Notes: generated by a model from the letters alone, not told the origin. A stretch of 14,290 nt of DNA from F23-B02 sp963610045 (GCA_963610045.1 CAVDMS010000041.1:1-14290), one strand, 5' to 3'; counted from the stretch's first letter, positions 1 through 8,500 are shown. Numbers and translations: made by a program.

Positions 1-1525
1 GACGCCACAGCTCGGTTACGACGTTGTGGTAACCGCCGTTGGTGTGACGGCGCATAACCATACGCTCGTACAGACGGGCGAGGTCACGGAGTGCCTCTTC
101 CTTGTCTTCGGTCTCGAGGGGCTTAGTGAAGTTGAGGGATTCCATCTCGACCAGGACGTTGATGCCCCAGCAGTTGGCAGCCCAGTTGGAGAAGTTTGCA
201 TAGTAGTGTGCGGGGCAGGACCAAACGATTGCACGGTACTTCATCTTGTTGACCCATGCTTCGTCACGGTTGGTGTATGCCTCGAGGAGGATGCGGTTGA
301 CCTTCTCGCAAGTGCTGATGACACGGGGGTCAATGCCGCCGTCCATCTCGTAGTTCCACTTGCGGAACAGCTCGTAGACAGGTCCGAGGAGCTGCGGGTA
401 AGCGGTCTTGTTGATCTCCCACTTCTGAAGCTCGTACTGAGTCTCAACGTTGAAGCGCTTCATTGCGGTGAAGTATGCATCCCAACTCCACTTTGCACCG
501 GTCTGCTCTTCGATGAACTTGATGCAGGCCTTGATATCGGAGGCTGCGGAATCAAGAACGGTCTCGTCCTCGTAACGGACGGGGAAGCAGAGATGGAACA
601 CGGGGATGTCGGGGAAGCGGCGGGAGAAGTAAGAGGATGCCATGGTGGAACCGTCACAAGGCATGGAGCTAGAGATGAAGCCGCTGCCCATGTTGGGGAG
701 AGCGTCGATAACCAGTGCGCCACACTCGGAGGAAGGAACCGGGCAGCAGTCTGCGGGCAGACCGAAAGACTCAACAGCGTCGATGTAAGGTACGCAGGTG
801 AGCTGGTCGATCTCGGAGACCAGGAACACGGGCAGAAGCTGGTGAGGAATACCGAGAAGGTCGGGGAAACCTGCCATGATCTGACCCATGGTCATTTCGT
901 CGAAGGTGATGAGCTTCTTGTTCAGCTCGGTGCTGTTACCGTTCTTGCGGTCAGCCTTGGAGAGGAATACGAGGTTTTCTGCAACGTAGCGGAAAATATC
1001 GTAAATGAGGATGTGAGCCATCTTGAGTGCGCGGCCGCGCAGACCCATGATGTTCTTGTCCATAAATCCGTGGCAGCAGAAGTAGGAGATCATCCAACGG
1101 TAGTGCAGAGCACTGTTGAGTGCGGGGATGAGGTCCTTGGAGAAGGTCATAAGGAGCATGCCCCACATACGAGCCCACTCATAGAAGTCATATGCGGTGT
1201 CCTTAATACCACGCCACTCACGGCGAACGGTAGCCATTGCGCCCTTGGCGTAGAGTCTGCCGAGGCGTCTCTCGCCGTGGAGGATAACGTCGATCCTGTT
1301 TGCATGGTCAAGTGCAACGAAGGAGTCGAACTCTTCCTTTATACGGGCTGCGTCGTTCTTGAGGGTATTCTTCCAACCGTCGGCAAATGCCTGCCAATCG
1401 GTCTCTTTAAACATATCGAGGAAAATGCCGCCGCAAACCTTGAGGTTTTCCCACTGGGCTTTCCAGTCGATATTGTCTTTTGCTTTCCAGAACTGAGGAT
1501 TCGGATACTGAGGTTTCTTTGCCAT
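1..1525 (-). CDS. 2-hydroxyacyl-CoA dehydratase-type large subunit (HgdA/BcrB-like), C-terminus cut by window edge
   Basis: Open from an ATG at 1525 through the window edge (508 codons seen, no stop), so the C-terminus is missing. I recognise the HgdB/BcrC iron-sulfur superfamily by the overall pattern: a Cys-rich central part (C260-C261, C268, C290 in SSSMPCDGS), then a helical EEQTGAKWSWDAYFTAM-type segment, and WSCPAHYY near residue 450. Such subunits bind a [4Fe-4S] cluster and, with the small subunit, perform ATP-primed radical dehydration of 2-hydroxyacyl-CoA or aryl-CoA reduction in the cytoplasm. Characterised alpha subunits are about 400-480 residues. This one already exceeds that and has roughly 130-200 N-terminal residues (aromatic-rich, with C150-C151) that I do not recognise. 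The start overlaps the upstream stop as TAATG, implying translational coupling and a fixed subunit ratio. Codon choice is strongly biased (few TTA, CTA, TCA), suggesting high expression. Family is fairly sure; substrate is unknown. Confidence 0.85.
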   Translation of the reverse strand, partial: MAKKPQYPNPQFWKAKDNIDWKAQWENLKVCGGIFLDMFKETDWQAFADGWKNTLKNDAARIKEEFDSFVALDHANRIDVILHGERRLGRLYAKGAMATVRREWRGIKDTAYDFYEWARMWGMLLMTFSKDLIPALNSALHYRWMISYFCCHGFMDKNIMGLRGRALKMAHILIYDIFRYVAENLVFLSKADRKNGNSTELNKKLITFDEMTMGQIMAGFPDLLGIPHQLLPVFLVSEIDQLTCVPYIDAVESFGLPADCCPVPSSECGALVIDALPNMGSGFISSSMPCDGSTMASSYFSRRFPDIPVFHLCFPVRYEDETVLDSAASDIKACIKFIEEQTGAKWSWDAYFTAMKRFNVETQYELQKWEINKTAYPQLLGPVYELFRKWNYEMDGGIDPRVISTCEKVNRILLEAYTNRDEAWVNKMKYRAIVWSCPAHYYANFSNWAANCWGINVLVEMESLNFTKPLETEDKEEALRDLARLYERMVMRRHTNGGYHNVVTELWR

Positions 1526-2724
1526 TACTTATTTTCCTCCCTTTCTCTGCGAATACGCTTGATTTCCAGAGATTCCACAAACGCCTGGACACGGGTACGG
1601 AGCTGGCCGGAGTTACCGTTGTTGTACAGTCTGTCAACGGAGAGAACGGGCCAACCGTATTCCTCAGCCATAACGTGGCTGACGAGCGCACGCTCGAAGC
1701 CCCAGTAGTCGCAGTACTTCATCTGTTCGTAGATGATGCCTTCTGCATGGTATTCCTTTGCAAGGCGATCTGCGGTCTCACGACGCTGATGCACCTTCTC
1801 GTCGGATATGTAACGTGCGCACTCGGAATGCTCCATAACGTGGCGGCAGATCTGACGGAGAACGTCCTCCTCGTCGTTGAGCTCAATGATCTCACGGCCG
1901 GGAGTGGAGCCGAAGCAGTAACGGTCGGCTACGACGTATGCGCCTGCGTCCTCGATGAGCTTGGTGAGGGAGGGATCGTCGATCTCGGAGCCGACGACGG
2001 CGACTCTTGCACGGAACCATGGCTTGGGATCGGGCTTGCGGGTCTTGAGTTCCTTGAGGGTCTCCTTCAGGTAAGGCAGGATGAGTGCCTTGGGGCAGGT
2101 GAAGGATACCAGGTTGAGCAGGTGGAACTCATAGCCGGTGATGACGGGATTCTCTGCCTTGCGCATCTCACCGATCTCGCTGATGATCTTGCAGACCTCG
2201 TTGTGTTCCTTAACTGCCTTGCGGATGGCCTTGTCGGAGGTATCAACGCCGAAGGTCTCGTGCAGGCGGTCGAGAACGTGTACACGCATCTGGGTGACGT
2301 ATGCGTCGATGGTGTAGTCAACTACCTTGAAGGGGATGTCGCAATGGGTGACAAAGAACTTTTCCTTGTCGTTCACGTTGAGGATCTCAAAGTGTTCCAT
2401 TGCTCGGTTCATCATGGAGCAAGCGTCAACGCCGATCATGGCGTCGAGGAACTTGTAACCGCCCTCTATGCTGCGTTCAACAAGCGCTCTTGCGTACTCG
2501 CAAGTGTAGTTGGACATGTAGTAGGTGGCGATATCCAGGGAGCCGGTGTTGGGTGCGCGCAGACGCACGGAGAAACAGTCGCCCAGATTGAGAAGAACCT
2601 CGGGAACATGATAGCAAGTATAGCCCAAGCAGATTTTGCCGTCTGCCTGTGCCTTCTGTACCAGTTCGTTGTTGGCATTCTCAAGAAGGCTTTCGAAGTA
2701 GATCAGATGTTTAAGATCTTTCAA
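1525..2724 (-). CDS. 2-hydroxyacyl-CoA dehydratase-type small subunit (HgdB/BcrC-like)
   Basis: 399 residues, the normal length for the beta subunit of this family (COG1775-type). Candidate [4Fe-4S] ligands are visible: C37 in GYTCYHVPE, C102 in GVDACSMM and C338 in MKYCDYWGFE, the last being the family's typical C-terminal KxCD motif. The protein should pair with the large subunit encoded immediately downstream to form the catalytic component. The start is TTG at 2724: a GAGGTG Shine-Dalgarno lies 6 nt upstream, an in-frame TAA sits two codons upstream, and no ATG occurs before about residue 96. It lies 16 nt after the CooC-like gene in the same operon. Known relatives dehydrate lactyl-, 2-hydroxyglutaryl-, phenyllactyl- or 2-hydroxyisocaproyl-CoA, or reduce benzoyl-CoA. 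Nothing here selects among these, and no CoA-transferase gene is visible. Confidence 0.9.
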   Translation of the reverse strand: MKDLKHLIYFESLLENANNELVQKAQADGKICLGYTCYHVPEVLLNLGDCFSVRLRAPNTGSLDIATYYMSNYTCEYARALVERSIEGGYKFLDAMIGVDACSMMNRAMEHFEILNVNDKEKFFVTHCDIPFKVVDYTIDAYVTQMRVHVLDRLHETFGVDTSDKAIRKAVKEHNEVCKIISEIGEMRKAENPVITGYEFHLLNLVSFTCPKALILPYLKETLKELKTRKPDPKPWFRARVAVVGSEIDDPSLTKLIEDAGAYVVADRYCFGSTPGREIIELNDEEDVLRQICRHVMEHSECARYISDEKVHQRRETADRLAKEYHAEGIIYEQMKYCDYWGFERALVSHVMAEEYGWPVLSVDRLYNNGNSGQLRTRVQAFVESLEIKRIRREREENK

Positions 2725-2730
2725 ATGTTA

Positions 2731-2738
2731 CACCTCTT
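2731..2738 (-). promoter_or_regulatory. Shine-Dalgarno deciding a TTG start
   Basis: On the minus strand AGAGGTG is followed by TAACAT and then TTG. The strong ribosome site and the in-frame TAA between it and the TTG fix the small-subunit start at a TTG codon. Confidence 0.75.
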
Positions 2739-2740
2739 CT

Positions 2741-3505
2741 TCAAAGAATTTCTATTTTTTGGAGTGCTTCCTTTACTCCATTGAGCATAAGTGAATCCTC
2801 TGGCAGCTCAAGCACGCTCTTGCCCTTGATGTCGTTTGCGGCAAAAGCACTGTCAGCGGGGATGAACGCAGCGATCTCGACTCCGGGTACCGTTATGAGA
2901 CCTGCAAGTTCGGGGTTGGTCATGCGGTTGATGATCGCAACGATCTTATCGTAGACTATCAGATCGTCCGCAACGCCCTTGATGGTGGAGATGACCTGGC
3001 AGCCCTTCTTGCTCTGATCGGTAACGAGAATAAGGTGCGTGACCTTATCCATGACTCGGCGCTGGATCTGTTCGATACCCGCCTCGCCGTCGATTACAAC
3101 ATAGTCAAAGCTGTTTGCGAGAATGCCTATTACCTCTTTAAGGTAGGAGTTCACCTTACAGTAGCAGCCGGAGCTTTCCGGTCTGCCTATGCCGAGGAAG
3201 GCAAAGCCCGGCATTTCGACAAGTGCGTCAAAAATTCTGAATCTTGCTTCGCTGAGCAGCTCCAAAGCCTCTCTCGTCTCACCGTTTTCCACGCTGTCAA
3301 CTATGCTCATGCGGATGTCATCCAACGTGAGCTTAACGTCAACACCGAGGGCAACGGACAGTCCGACGGCAGGGTCTGCGTCTATCGCAAGGATCTTCTT
3401 GTCGGGATAACGCTCAACAAGCAGTCTCACGATCGAAGCGGAGATAGATGTCTTGCCGACGCCGCCCTTTCCTGCTACGGCTATTATCTTAGCCTTACTA
3501 TCCAA
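2741..3505 (-). CDS. CooC-type P-loop ATPase (MinD/NifH-like), metallocluster maturation or activation
   Basis: 254 residues. A deviant Walker A KGGVGKT (residues 13-19), the switch-type DADP (42-45), a CxC motif C114/C116 in GCYCKVN and the Walker B/switch region IDGEAGIEQIQRR (138-150) together match CooC, the dimeric ATPase that helps insert nickel into carbon monoxide dehydrogenase. The CxC binds metal between subunits in characterised CooC. No CODH gene is seen here. The gene instead heads an operon with two dehydratase-type subunits, whose known activators are ASKHA-fold [4Fe-4S] ATPases. A role in cluster assembly, or as a redox-coupled activator of the neighbouring enzyme, is inference. 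The start is TTG at 3505: a G-rich Shine-Dalgarno (AAGGGGGG) lies 6 nt upstream and an in-frame TAA precedes it. A housekeeping CooC for a distant CODH is the alternative. Confidence 0.85.
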   Translation of the reverse strand: MDSKAKIIAVAGKGGVGKTSISASIVRLLVERYPDKKILAIDADPAVGLSVALGVDVKLTLDDIRMSIVDSVENGETREALELLSEARFRIFDALVEMPGFAFLGIGRPESSGCYCKVNSYLKEVIGILANSFDYVVIDGEAGIEQIQRRVMDKVTHLILVTDQSKKGCQVISTIKGVADDLIVYDKIVAIINRMTNPELAGLITVPGVEIAAFIPADSAFAANDIKGKSVLELPEDSLMLNGVKEALQKIEIL

Positions 3506-3511
3506 AATTGT

Positions 3512-3519
3512 CCCCCCTT
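3512..3519 (-). promoter_or_regulatory. Shine-Dalgarno for the TTG start of the CooC-like gene
   Basis: Minus strand AAGGGGGG, then ACAATT, then TTG. The TAA overlapping this site (3518-3520) is in frame and excludes longer versions that start upstream of it. Confidence 0.65.
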
Positions 3520-3522
3520 AAA

Positions 3523-3547
3523 AGTATGCACAATTATGGAGCATACT
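3523..3547 (-). promoter_or_regulatory. Hairpin or operator in the leader of the CooC/dehydratase operon
   Basis: AGTATGC (3523-3529) and GCATACT (3541-3547) form 7-bp perfect inverted arms around an 11-nt loop, only a few bases upstream of the Shine-Dalgarno of the first gene. On the transcript it would be a small stem followed by UUU. It could be an operator half-site pair or an RNA structure affecting initiation. Function is unknown. Confidence 0.35.
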
Positions 3548-3591
3548 GATTTGATAACAGTTTAACACAAGTGTCCGAAATATGCAAGCAA

Positions 3592-3607
3592 ATAAACCTC
3601 GGTTTAT
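3592..3607. promoter_or_regulatory. 16-bp palindrome, candidate operator
   Basis: ATAAACCTCGGTTTAT is a perfect 7-2-7 palindrome. It overlaps the candidate -10 box of the operon promoter (3603-3608), the typical position for a repressor site. No matching regulator gene is in the window. Confidence 0.45.
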
Positions 3608-3631
3608 CCTAATTTTTTCTTTACAAATCAA
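3603..3631 (-). promoter_or_regulatory. Candidate sigma-A promoter of the CooC/dehydratase operon
   Basis: Minus strand TTGATT (3631-3626), 17-nt spacer, GATAAA (3608-3603), in an AT-rich intergenic stretch. Transcription would start near 3596 and leave a leader of about 90 nt containing the 3523-3547 hairpin. Each box matches consensus at 4 of 6 positions, so this is only a candidate. Confidence 0.4.
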
Positions 3632-3676
3632 TATATTTTGTGTAAAAATTCCCTCTGCCACAACTTATAGCAAAAG

Positions 3677-3711
3677 AAAATCACCTGCCGCCGATCGTGA
3701 CAGGTGATTTT
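3677..3711 (-). terminator. Rho-independent terminator after the kinase gene
   Basis: An 11-bp perfect stem (AAAATCACCTG against CAGGTGATTTT) with a 13-nt loop, followed on the minus strand by TTTTCTTTTG. It lies 17 nt after the kinase stop codon and separates that gene from the dehydratase operon. The flanks are A/T on both sides, so it may act in both directions. Confidence 0.85.
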
Positions 3712-3728
3712 TGGTTATTGCATATAAT

Positions 3729-5489
3729 TCAGAACAGTCCGACCCAGACGGTAAACTCTGCGGTCTGTCCCTTGTAGGTCACTCTGACCGTCTGCGTTCC
3801 TATGGAGTCCATGCTTGCTGAGACCGAGTACTTGGTCGGATCGGTGATTTCCTCGCTCGTGTCGTTGCTGTAATACGCCTTGAGGACAAGACCCTCAAGC
3901 TCAAGGGTGTCCCCTATCGTGTAGCTCGTTTTGTCGGGGAGCTTTTGGATTATAAGGCTCGTCACCGTCGGCTCTTTGACAAACACGGTACATTCGTCCG
4001 AGACCTCGCTTGATCCCTTGACGTACACCATCACAGTCGCAGTTCCCGCCTTGACAGCGGTTACGTTGCCGTTCTCGTCAACGCTTGCAATGCTTGAATC
4101 GCTGCTTCTCCAGACAATCTCCGGCTCCTCATCTCCAAGCTCAGGCTCCGGCAGGAGGCTCACGGTAAGCTGCGACTCCTCCCCTTCCTCCATCGTAAGC
4201 TCCGGAGAGCTGACAAAGATGGACGTGGGTTTATATGGAGTGACCTCCGGCGACGCACTGACCTTTGGCTCGCTATTTGAGCCGGAGCCGATCTTGATCC
4301 AGTTGTTGCTGAGTGCAAAGTAAACGACTATCGCAAGCAGCATAAGCAAAACGGTAACGACTATCGCCGCCGTGTATCGACCGGATTTCGATTCCTTTTT
4401 CGGTGGCTGCTGCGGCTGGGGCTGGGGCTTTCTTATCGGCTCGGGAGCCGGCTGAGGCTTAGGCTTCGGTCTAACTGGCTGCGGTTCGGGAGTTGGTCTG
4501 CGCTCCCTGTAAGCAGGCTGAGAATAGGGTGCAGAGCTGTCTCTTACCGTTTTCTCAAGTGCAGGATTCACCTCCGGCAGCACCTTGCCGACAGCTGCAA
4601 GCTGGAGCGCCTTTTTCATTTCCGTCGGGTTTTCAAAGCGCTCGTCGGGTCTGTATGCACAGGCTCTCTGCACAAGCTTTTTAAGTGCGGGGCTGCCGTT
4701 TTTAGGCGGCGGCACGGGGTCTCCGCGGTATCTGTGAAGCTGTGCGTCGGCAATCTCCTCATTCGTCGGAATATGCGGAGGCATGGGCAGGAACGGTCCC
4801 CGCTTTTCGTTCAGCAGCCAGTACAGCACCATGCCGAGCGAATAGATGTCAACGCTCGACGTGTATCCCTTTCCACGGTACACTTCCGGCGCCATGTAGG
4901 AGTAGGTGCCGACCTTGTCCCTTGCGGCGTTTATCTGTGTCGATTTCGCAACGCCGAAGTCGCCGAGCTTGAACACCCCGTACTTGCTGACGAAAATGTT
5001 CTGCGGCTTGATGTCACGGTGAATTATCCCGTTTTCCTCGCAAAGCTCAAGTGCAGAACAAATATCCGTGCCGAGCTTTAAGACCTCACCCGTCGTTATG
5101 CCGTTTTCATGCACATAATCCGTAAGCGAGGTGAGCAGCTCCATGCGGATATAGATGTCCCATCCGGCGTCGTTTTCGTGAGGAACGATCATCTGATCCT
5201 CACAGTTGACGATGTTCGGATGCCCGCGCAAAACGCCCATGAGCCTGTACTCGTTGCTGATCTCCTCGACCTGCTCTCTGAGCTTTGCGCGCATGGCATA
5301 TTCGCTCATGGTGCTTTGCATCTTCTCGTACTCCGCCTGAGTTGCAGGGATGGAGATCACCTTGAGCGCACAGTGAAAATCGCCGCCGTATTCGTCTTTT
5401 TTCTTCAGCTCATACACCTTGCCGGAGCTGCCGCTGCCGATACAGCGAACAGTCTCCCAACCGGGAAGAGTCACAAATTCCTGTTCCAT
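3729..5489 (-). CDS. Transmembrane Hanks-type Ser/Thr protein kinase with extracellular Ig-like domains
   Basis: 586 residues from ATG 5489. The kinase domain occupies about residues 10-300 with all key elements: glycine loop IGSGSSGKVY (17-26), lysine K43 in ALKV, catalytic HRDIKPQN (157-164), DFG (177-179) and APE (200-202), so it should be active. A linker rich in Pro, Lys and Gln (about 330-368) leads to one membrane helix (about 372-394). The outside part has a Big_2-like Ig fold (about 420-507, with SSIASVDENGNVTAVKAGTATV) and a second Ig-like, Big_3-type domain (about 510-586). Clostridial PrkC/Stk1 kinases usually carry PASTA repeats that sense muropeptides. Here Ig-like domains replace them, so the signal may differ. 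Upstream in-frame TTG 5495 is less likely: AAGGAA sits 7 nt before the ATG but directly abuts the TTG. It has its own promoter and terminator, and no phosphatase partner is visible. Confidence 0.92.
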   Translation of the reverse strand: MEQEFVTLPGWETVRCIGSGSSGKVYELKKKDEYGGDFHCALKVISIPATQAEYEKMQSTMSEYAMRAKLREQVEEISNEYRLMGVLRGHPNIVNCEDQMIVPHENDAGWDIYIRMELLTSLTDYVHENGITTGEVLKLGTDICSALELCEENGIIHRDIKPQNIFVSKYGVFKLGDFGVAKSTQINAARDKVGTYSYMAPEVYRGKGYTSSVDIYSLGMVLYWLLNEKRGPFLPMPPHIPTNEEIADAQLHRYRGDPVPPPKNGSPALKKLVQRACAYRPDERFENPTEMKKALQLAAVGKVLPEVNPALEKTVRDSSAPYSQPAYRERRPTPEPQPVRPKPKPQPAPEPIRKPQPQPQQPPKKESKSGRYTAAIVVTVLLMLLAIVVYFALSNNWIKIGSGSNSEPKVSASPEVTPYKPTSIFVSSPELTMEEGEESQLTVSLLPEPELGDEEPEIVWRSSDSSIASVDENGNVTAVKAGTATVMVYVKGSSEVSDECTVFVKEPTVTSLIIQKLPDKTSYTIGDTLELEGLVLKAYYSNDTSEEITDPTKYSVSASMDSIGTQTVRVTYKGQTAEFTVWVGLF

Positions 5490-5518
5490 AAGCAAATTCC
5501 TTATATAGCGCTGCTTTG

Positions 5519-5547
5519 ATAATAGTCTCTTTACGGCAGCTTGTCAA
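5519..5547 (-). promoter_or_regulatory. Strong sigma-A promoter of the kinase gene
   Basis: Minus strand TTGACA (5547-5542, perfect -35), 17-nt spacer, TATTAT (5524-5519). The -35 directly abuts the permease stop codon at 5548. Transcription starting near 5512 gives a leader of roughly 23 nt with the AAGGAA ribosome site. The kinase therefore has its own promoter even though no terminator separates it from the ABC operon. Confidence 0.8.
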
Positions 5548-8500
5548 TTATTCTATGGATTTGAGCGCTCCCGCCATATCCACGTTCTCTATTTTTTTGC
5601 GGAGCATTAAGTTTACGATGAGCGCAAACACAAAGGTCAGTGCAACCGCAAGCACATAGCTCAGGGGCTTTATGCGAGGCGCAAAGTACATCATATCAAA
5701 CACTATGCTGTCCATCACGAAGGCATGAAGCGCCACGCCGAGTATCAGTCCGAACAGAGCGCCCATTCCCGTGAGCACAAGGTTTTCCCGGAAAACGTAC
5801 TGCTCTGTCTCTCTGCGGTAAAAGCCCAACACCTTAATGGTTGCGATCTCACGGATCCTCTCGGAAATATTGATGTTCGTGAGGTTGTACAGCACGATAA
5901 ACGCAAGCAGTCCCGCACACAGCACGATGAGGCCGATGACATATTTCAGACTGCTCATCATATTATCTATTCTCGCTCTGGCGTCCTCGCTGATGCTTAT
6001 GCTCCTCACGCCGTCTGCGTCGGCGATACGCTCGGCGGTACTGTAAACGTCGGCGCCATCCGGTGCGCAGACGAGTGCGGATTTTATCTCCGGCGTTTCG
6101 CCCCACTGCTCGGCGCAGGTGTCAAGTCCGATAAAGACATGGTTGCTTATATAGTTATCAAATATCCCGCTCACCGTAAGCTCCAACGTGCGCATATCGG
6201 CCGTGGTGACGGTGATGCTGTCCCCCACCTCAAGCTCCATCGTTCTTGCGAGGTTGTAGTTTATGACCGCCTCGTTTTTGCCGGGGTACGGGATCTTCTC
6301 GTCGCCGTCGTGGAGATCGACAAAGCCGTCAACTCCATCGTCCGTTGCACTGAGGGTGACGGTCTTAATGATGCCGTTTGCGGAGACGTCCGCACTGCCT
6401 CTGTACAGGAACAATGCCTTCTCGGCGTCGTCGCCCCATGCCTCAAGGATAAGCGCCCGCTCGTTGTCCGTCATATCATACGCAAGACTAAGCTCGTAAT
6501 CGTAAAGGCTCACCTTCCCGTACTGCTGCTCAACGACAGACTTCACGGTGTCGTTTAGTCCAAACGCCGTAAGAATGAGCGCCGTGCAGCCGCCGATGCC
6601 GAGAAGCATCATGTAAATGCGTTTTTTGTAGCGCAGGATGTTTCTTGCGGACACCTTCTGCATAAAGCTGAAGCGTTTCCAGATAAACGTGATGCGCTCA
6701 AGCAGGGTACGCTTTCCCGCCTCCGGCGCTTTGGGTCTTATAAGCTCCGCCGGCACCTCTTTAAGCTCGCTGCGGCAGCATAGCCATGTGACGAGCAGCA
6801 TCGCCGCAAGGTTCGCTGCGGTGATCTCCGCCGCCAAGAGCCAGTTCACGGTAAACACAAGCCCCGAGAAATTGTATATGATCCCGTAGCCCACCCAAAC
6901 GATGAACGGGAAAACGTACACTCCGATACCGATGCCGAAGATGCATCCGAAAAGCGTCGCCGAGCCGGAGTAGATCAGATACTTTGCCATAATAGCGCCG
7001 GAGCCGTAGCCGAGCGCTTTCAGCACACCGACCTGCGTGCGTTGGTCGTTTATCATCCTCGTCATGGTGGTAAGGCACACGAGCGCCGCCACAAGGACGA
7101 AAAAGAGCGGGAACACGTTTGCCACGCTGTCAACGATACGGGTGTCCGTTTCAAAGCAGGCGTAGCCGATATTCGTATCTCTGCCGAGCACATAGGTGTC
7201 GGCATTGTTCATGTTTTTGATCTGCTTTTCGGCATCGTCGAGCTGACGTTTTGCGTCGTCAAGCTGTGCCTTTGCATCGTCGAGCTGTGCTTTGGCGGCG
7301 TTAAGCTCCGCCTCGGCACCGTCAAACCGTGCAAGCACATCCGCCTTTTTGCGGTCAAACTCCGCCCTTGCGTCCGCCACGCTGCCGTTTTTCACCTGAT
7401 CGAGCGCCGCCTGTGCCTCGTTTAGCTGCGCATAGCCTGCGTCGAGCTGTGCCTTTGCATCGTCAAGCTGCTGCTTTAGTGGCGCAAGCTCGGCTTCCTT
7501 CTCAGCCTTTCTAGTAAGATGCTCGTCAAGTCTGTTTTGTGCAATTTGAAGCTCGGTCGTTGAGGTGCTTATTCTAAGCTCGGTTCGGCGTATCTCGCTG
7601 CGCAGACGCACGGCTTCCAGTCCCGAGGCGCCTGCAAGCTGATCGTTTAGAGAACTCAGCTCCGCCTCGGCATCGGCTATCTCCTGCTGCTTTTCTGCAA
7701 CCTTTGCGGTGTAGTAATCCACCTGAGCGTTGACGGTGCGAAGCTCCGCCTCGTATCGGAGATTATATGCGCTCAGTCCACGCTCGTATTCGATATACCC
7801 GGCGTCAAGCTCGGCTCTCGCCTTGTCTATCTCATCCTGCTTTTGCTGTATCGCCGTCTTGTCTCCGGCAATGGCTTCCGCCTGCTTTAGCTGCTCTTCC
7901 GCTTTGTCAAGCTCAGCCATGGCGGCTGCCTTACCCTCGTCAAACTCGCTTCTTGCCGCATCGTACTTTGCCTTTGACGGCTCATACTGCGCAAGACCCT
8001 TTTCGTATTCCGCCCGTGCCTCGGACAGAGCTTCGGTCGCAGAGTCTATAATGCTGTCGTAGCGGACCTTCGCCCGCTCCTCCATAAAGCTTTCCAGTGG
8101 CTCACGGTACTTTTCGGCGTTTTCCTCGTACTCGTCGGAATAAACGTAGCCCGAAATGTCAAGCGTCAGGTAAATGTCGGTATAGCAGTCAAGAGCAAAG
8201 CCGTCTTCGGGGATGTAGATATACCCCGCCACACTGCCGTTGCCGAGTGTGCTTGAGCCTCGCTCAAGGTTTATGTAGCTCACGCTCTCGGTGATGCCCG
8301 TTATGGTGTACGCGTCGTATGCAAAGCTGTCAAAGGTGGCGCTCCCGTTGTCGGGCGAGAGCTTTATCGTCTTACCGATGTCATCCTCGGTGTACATTTC
8401 CGGGTCCGCAAGGCACTCGTTCGGCTTTTCGGGCATACGTCCCGCAATGAGGTCTATCTTGTTTATTCTTTTCGGAATGCTGTGCGCAATTATGATGAGA

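Noticed and set aside
26..1708. 560-codon open frame on the plus strand
   Set aside because: It is the exact codon-register antisense of the dehydratase large subunit, opened because that gene avoids TTA, CTA and TCA codons. The translation has no recognisable domain and it lacks a ribosome site.
1480..2784. 434-codon plus-strand open frame
   Set aside because: Antisense shadow of the small dehydratase subunit, for the same codon-bias reason.
5490..5495. TTG start two codons earlier for the kinase
   Set aside because: The AAGGAA site would directly abut the TTG with almost no spacing, whereas it is 7 nt from the ATG.
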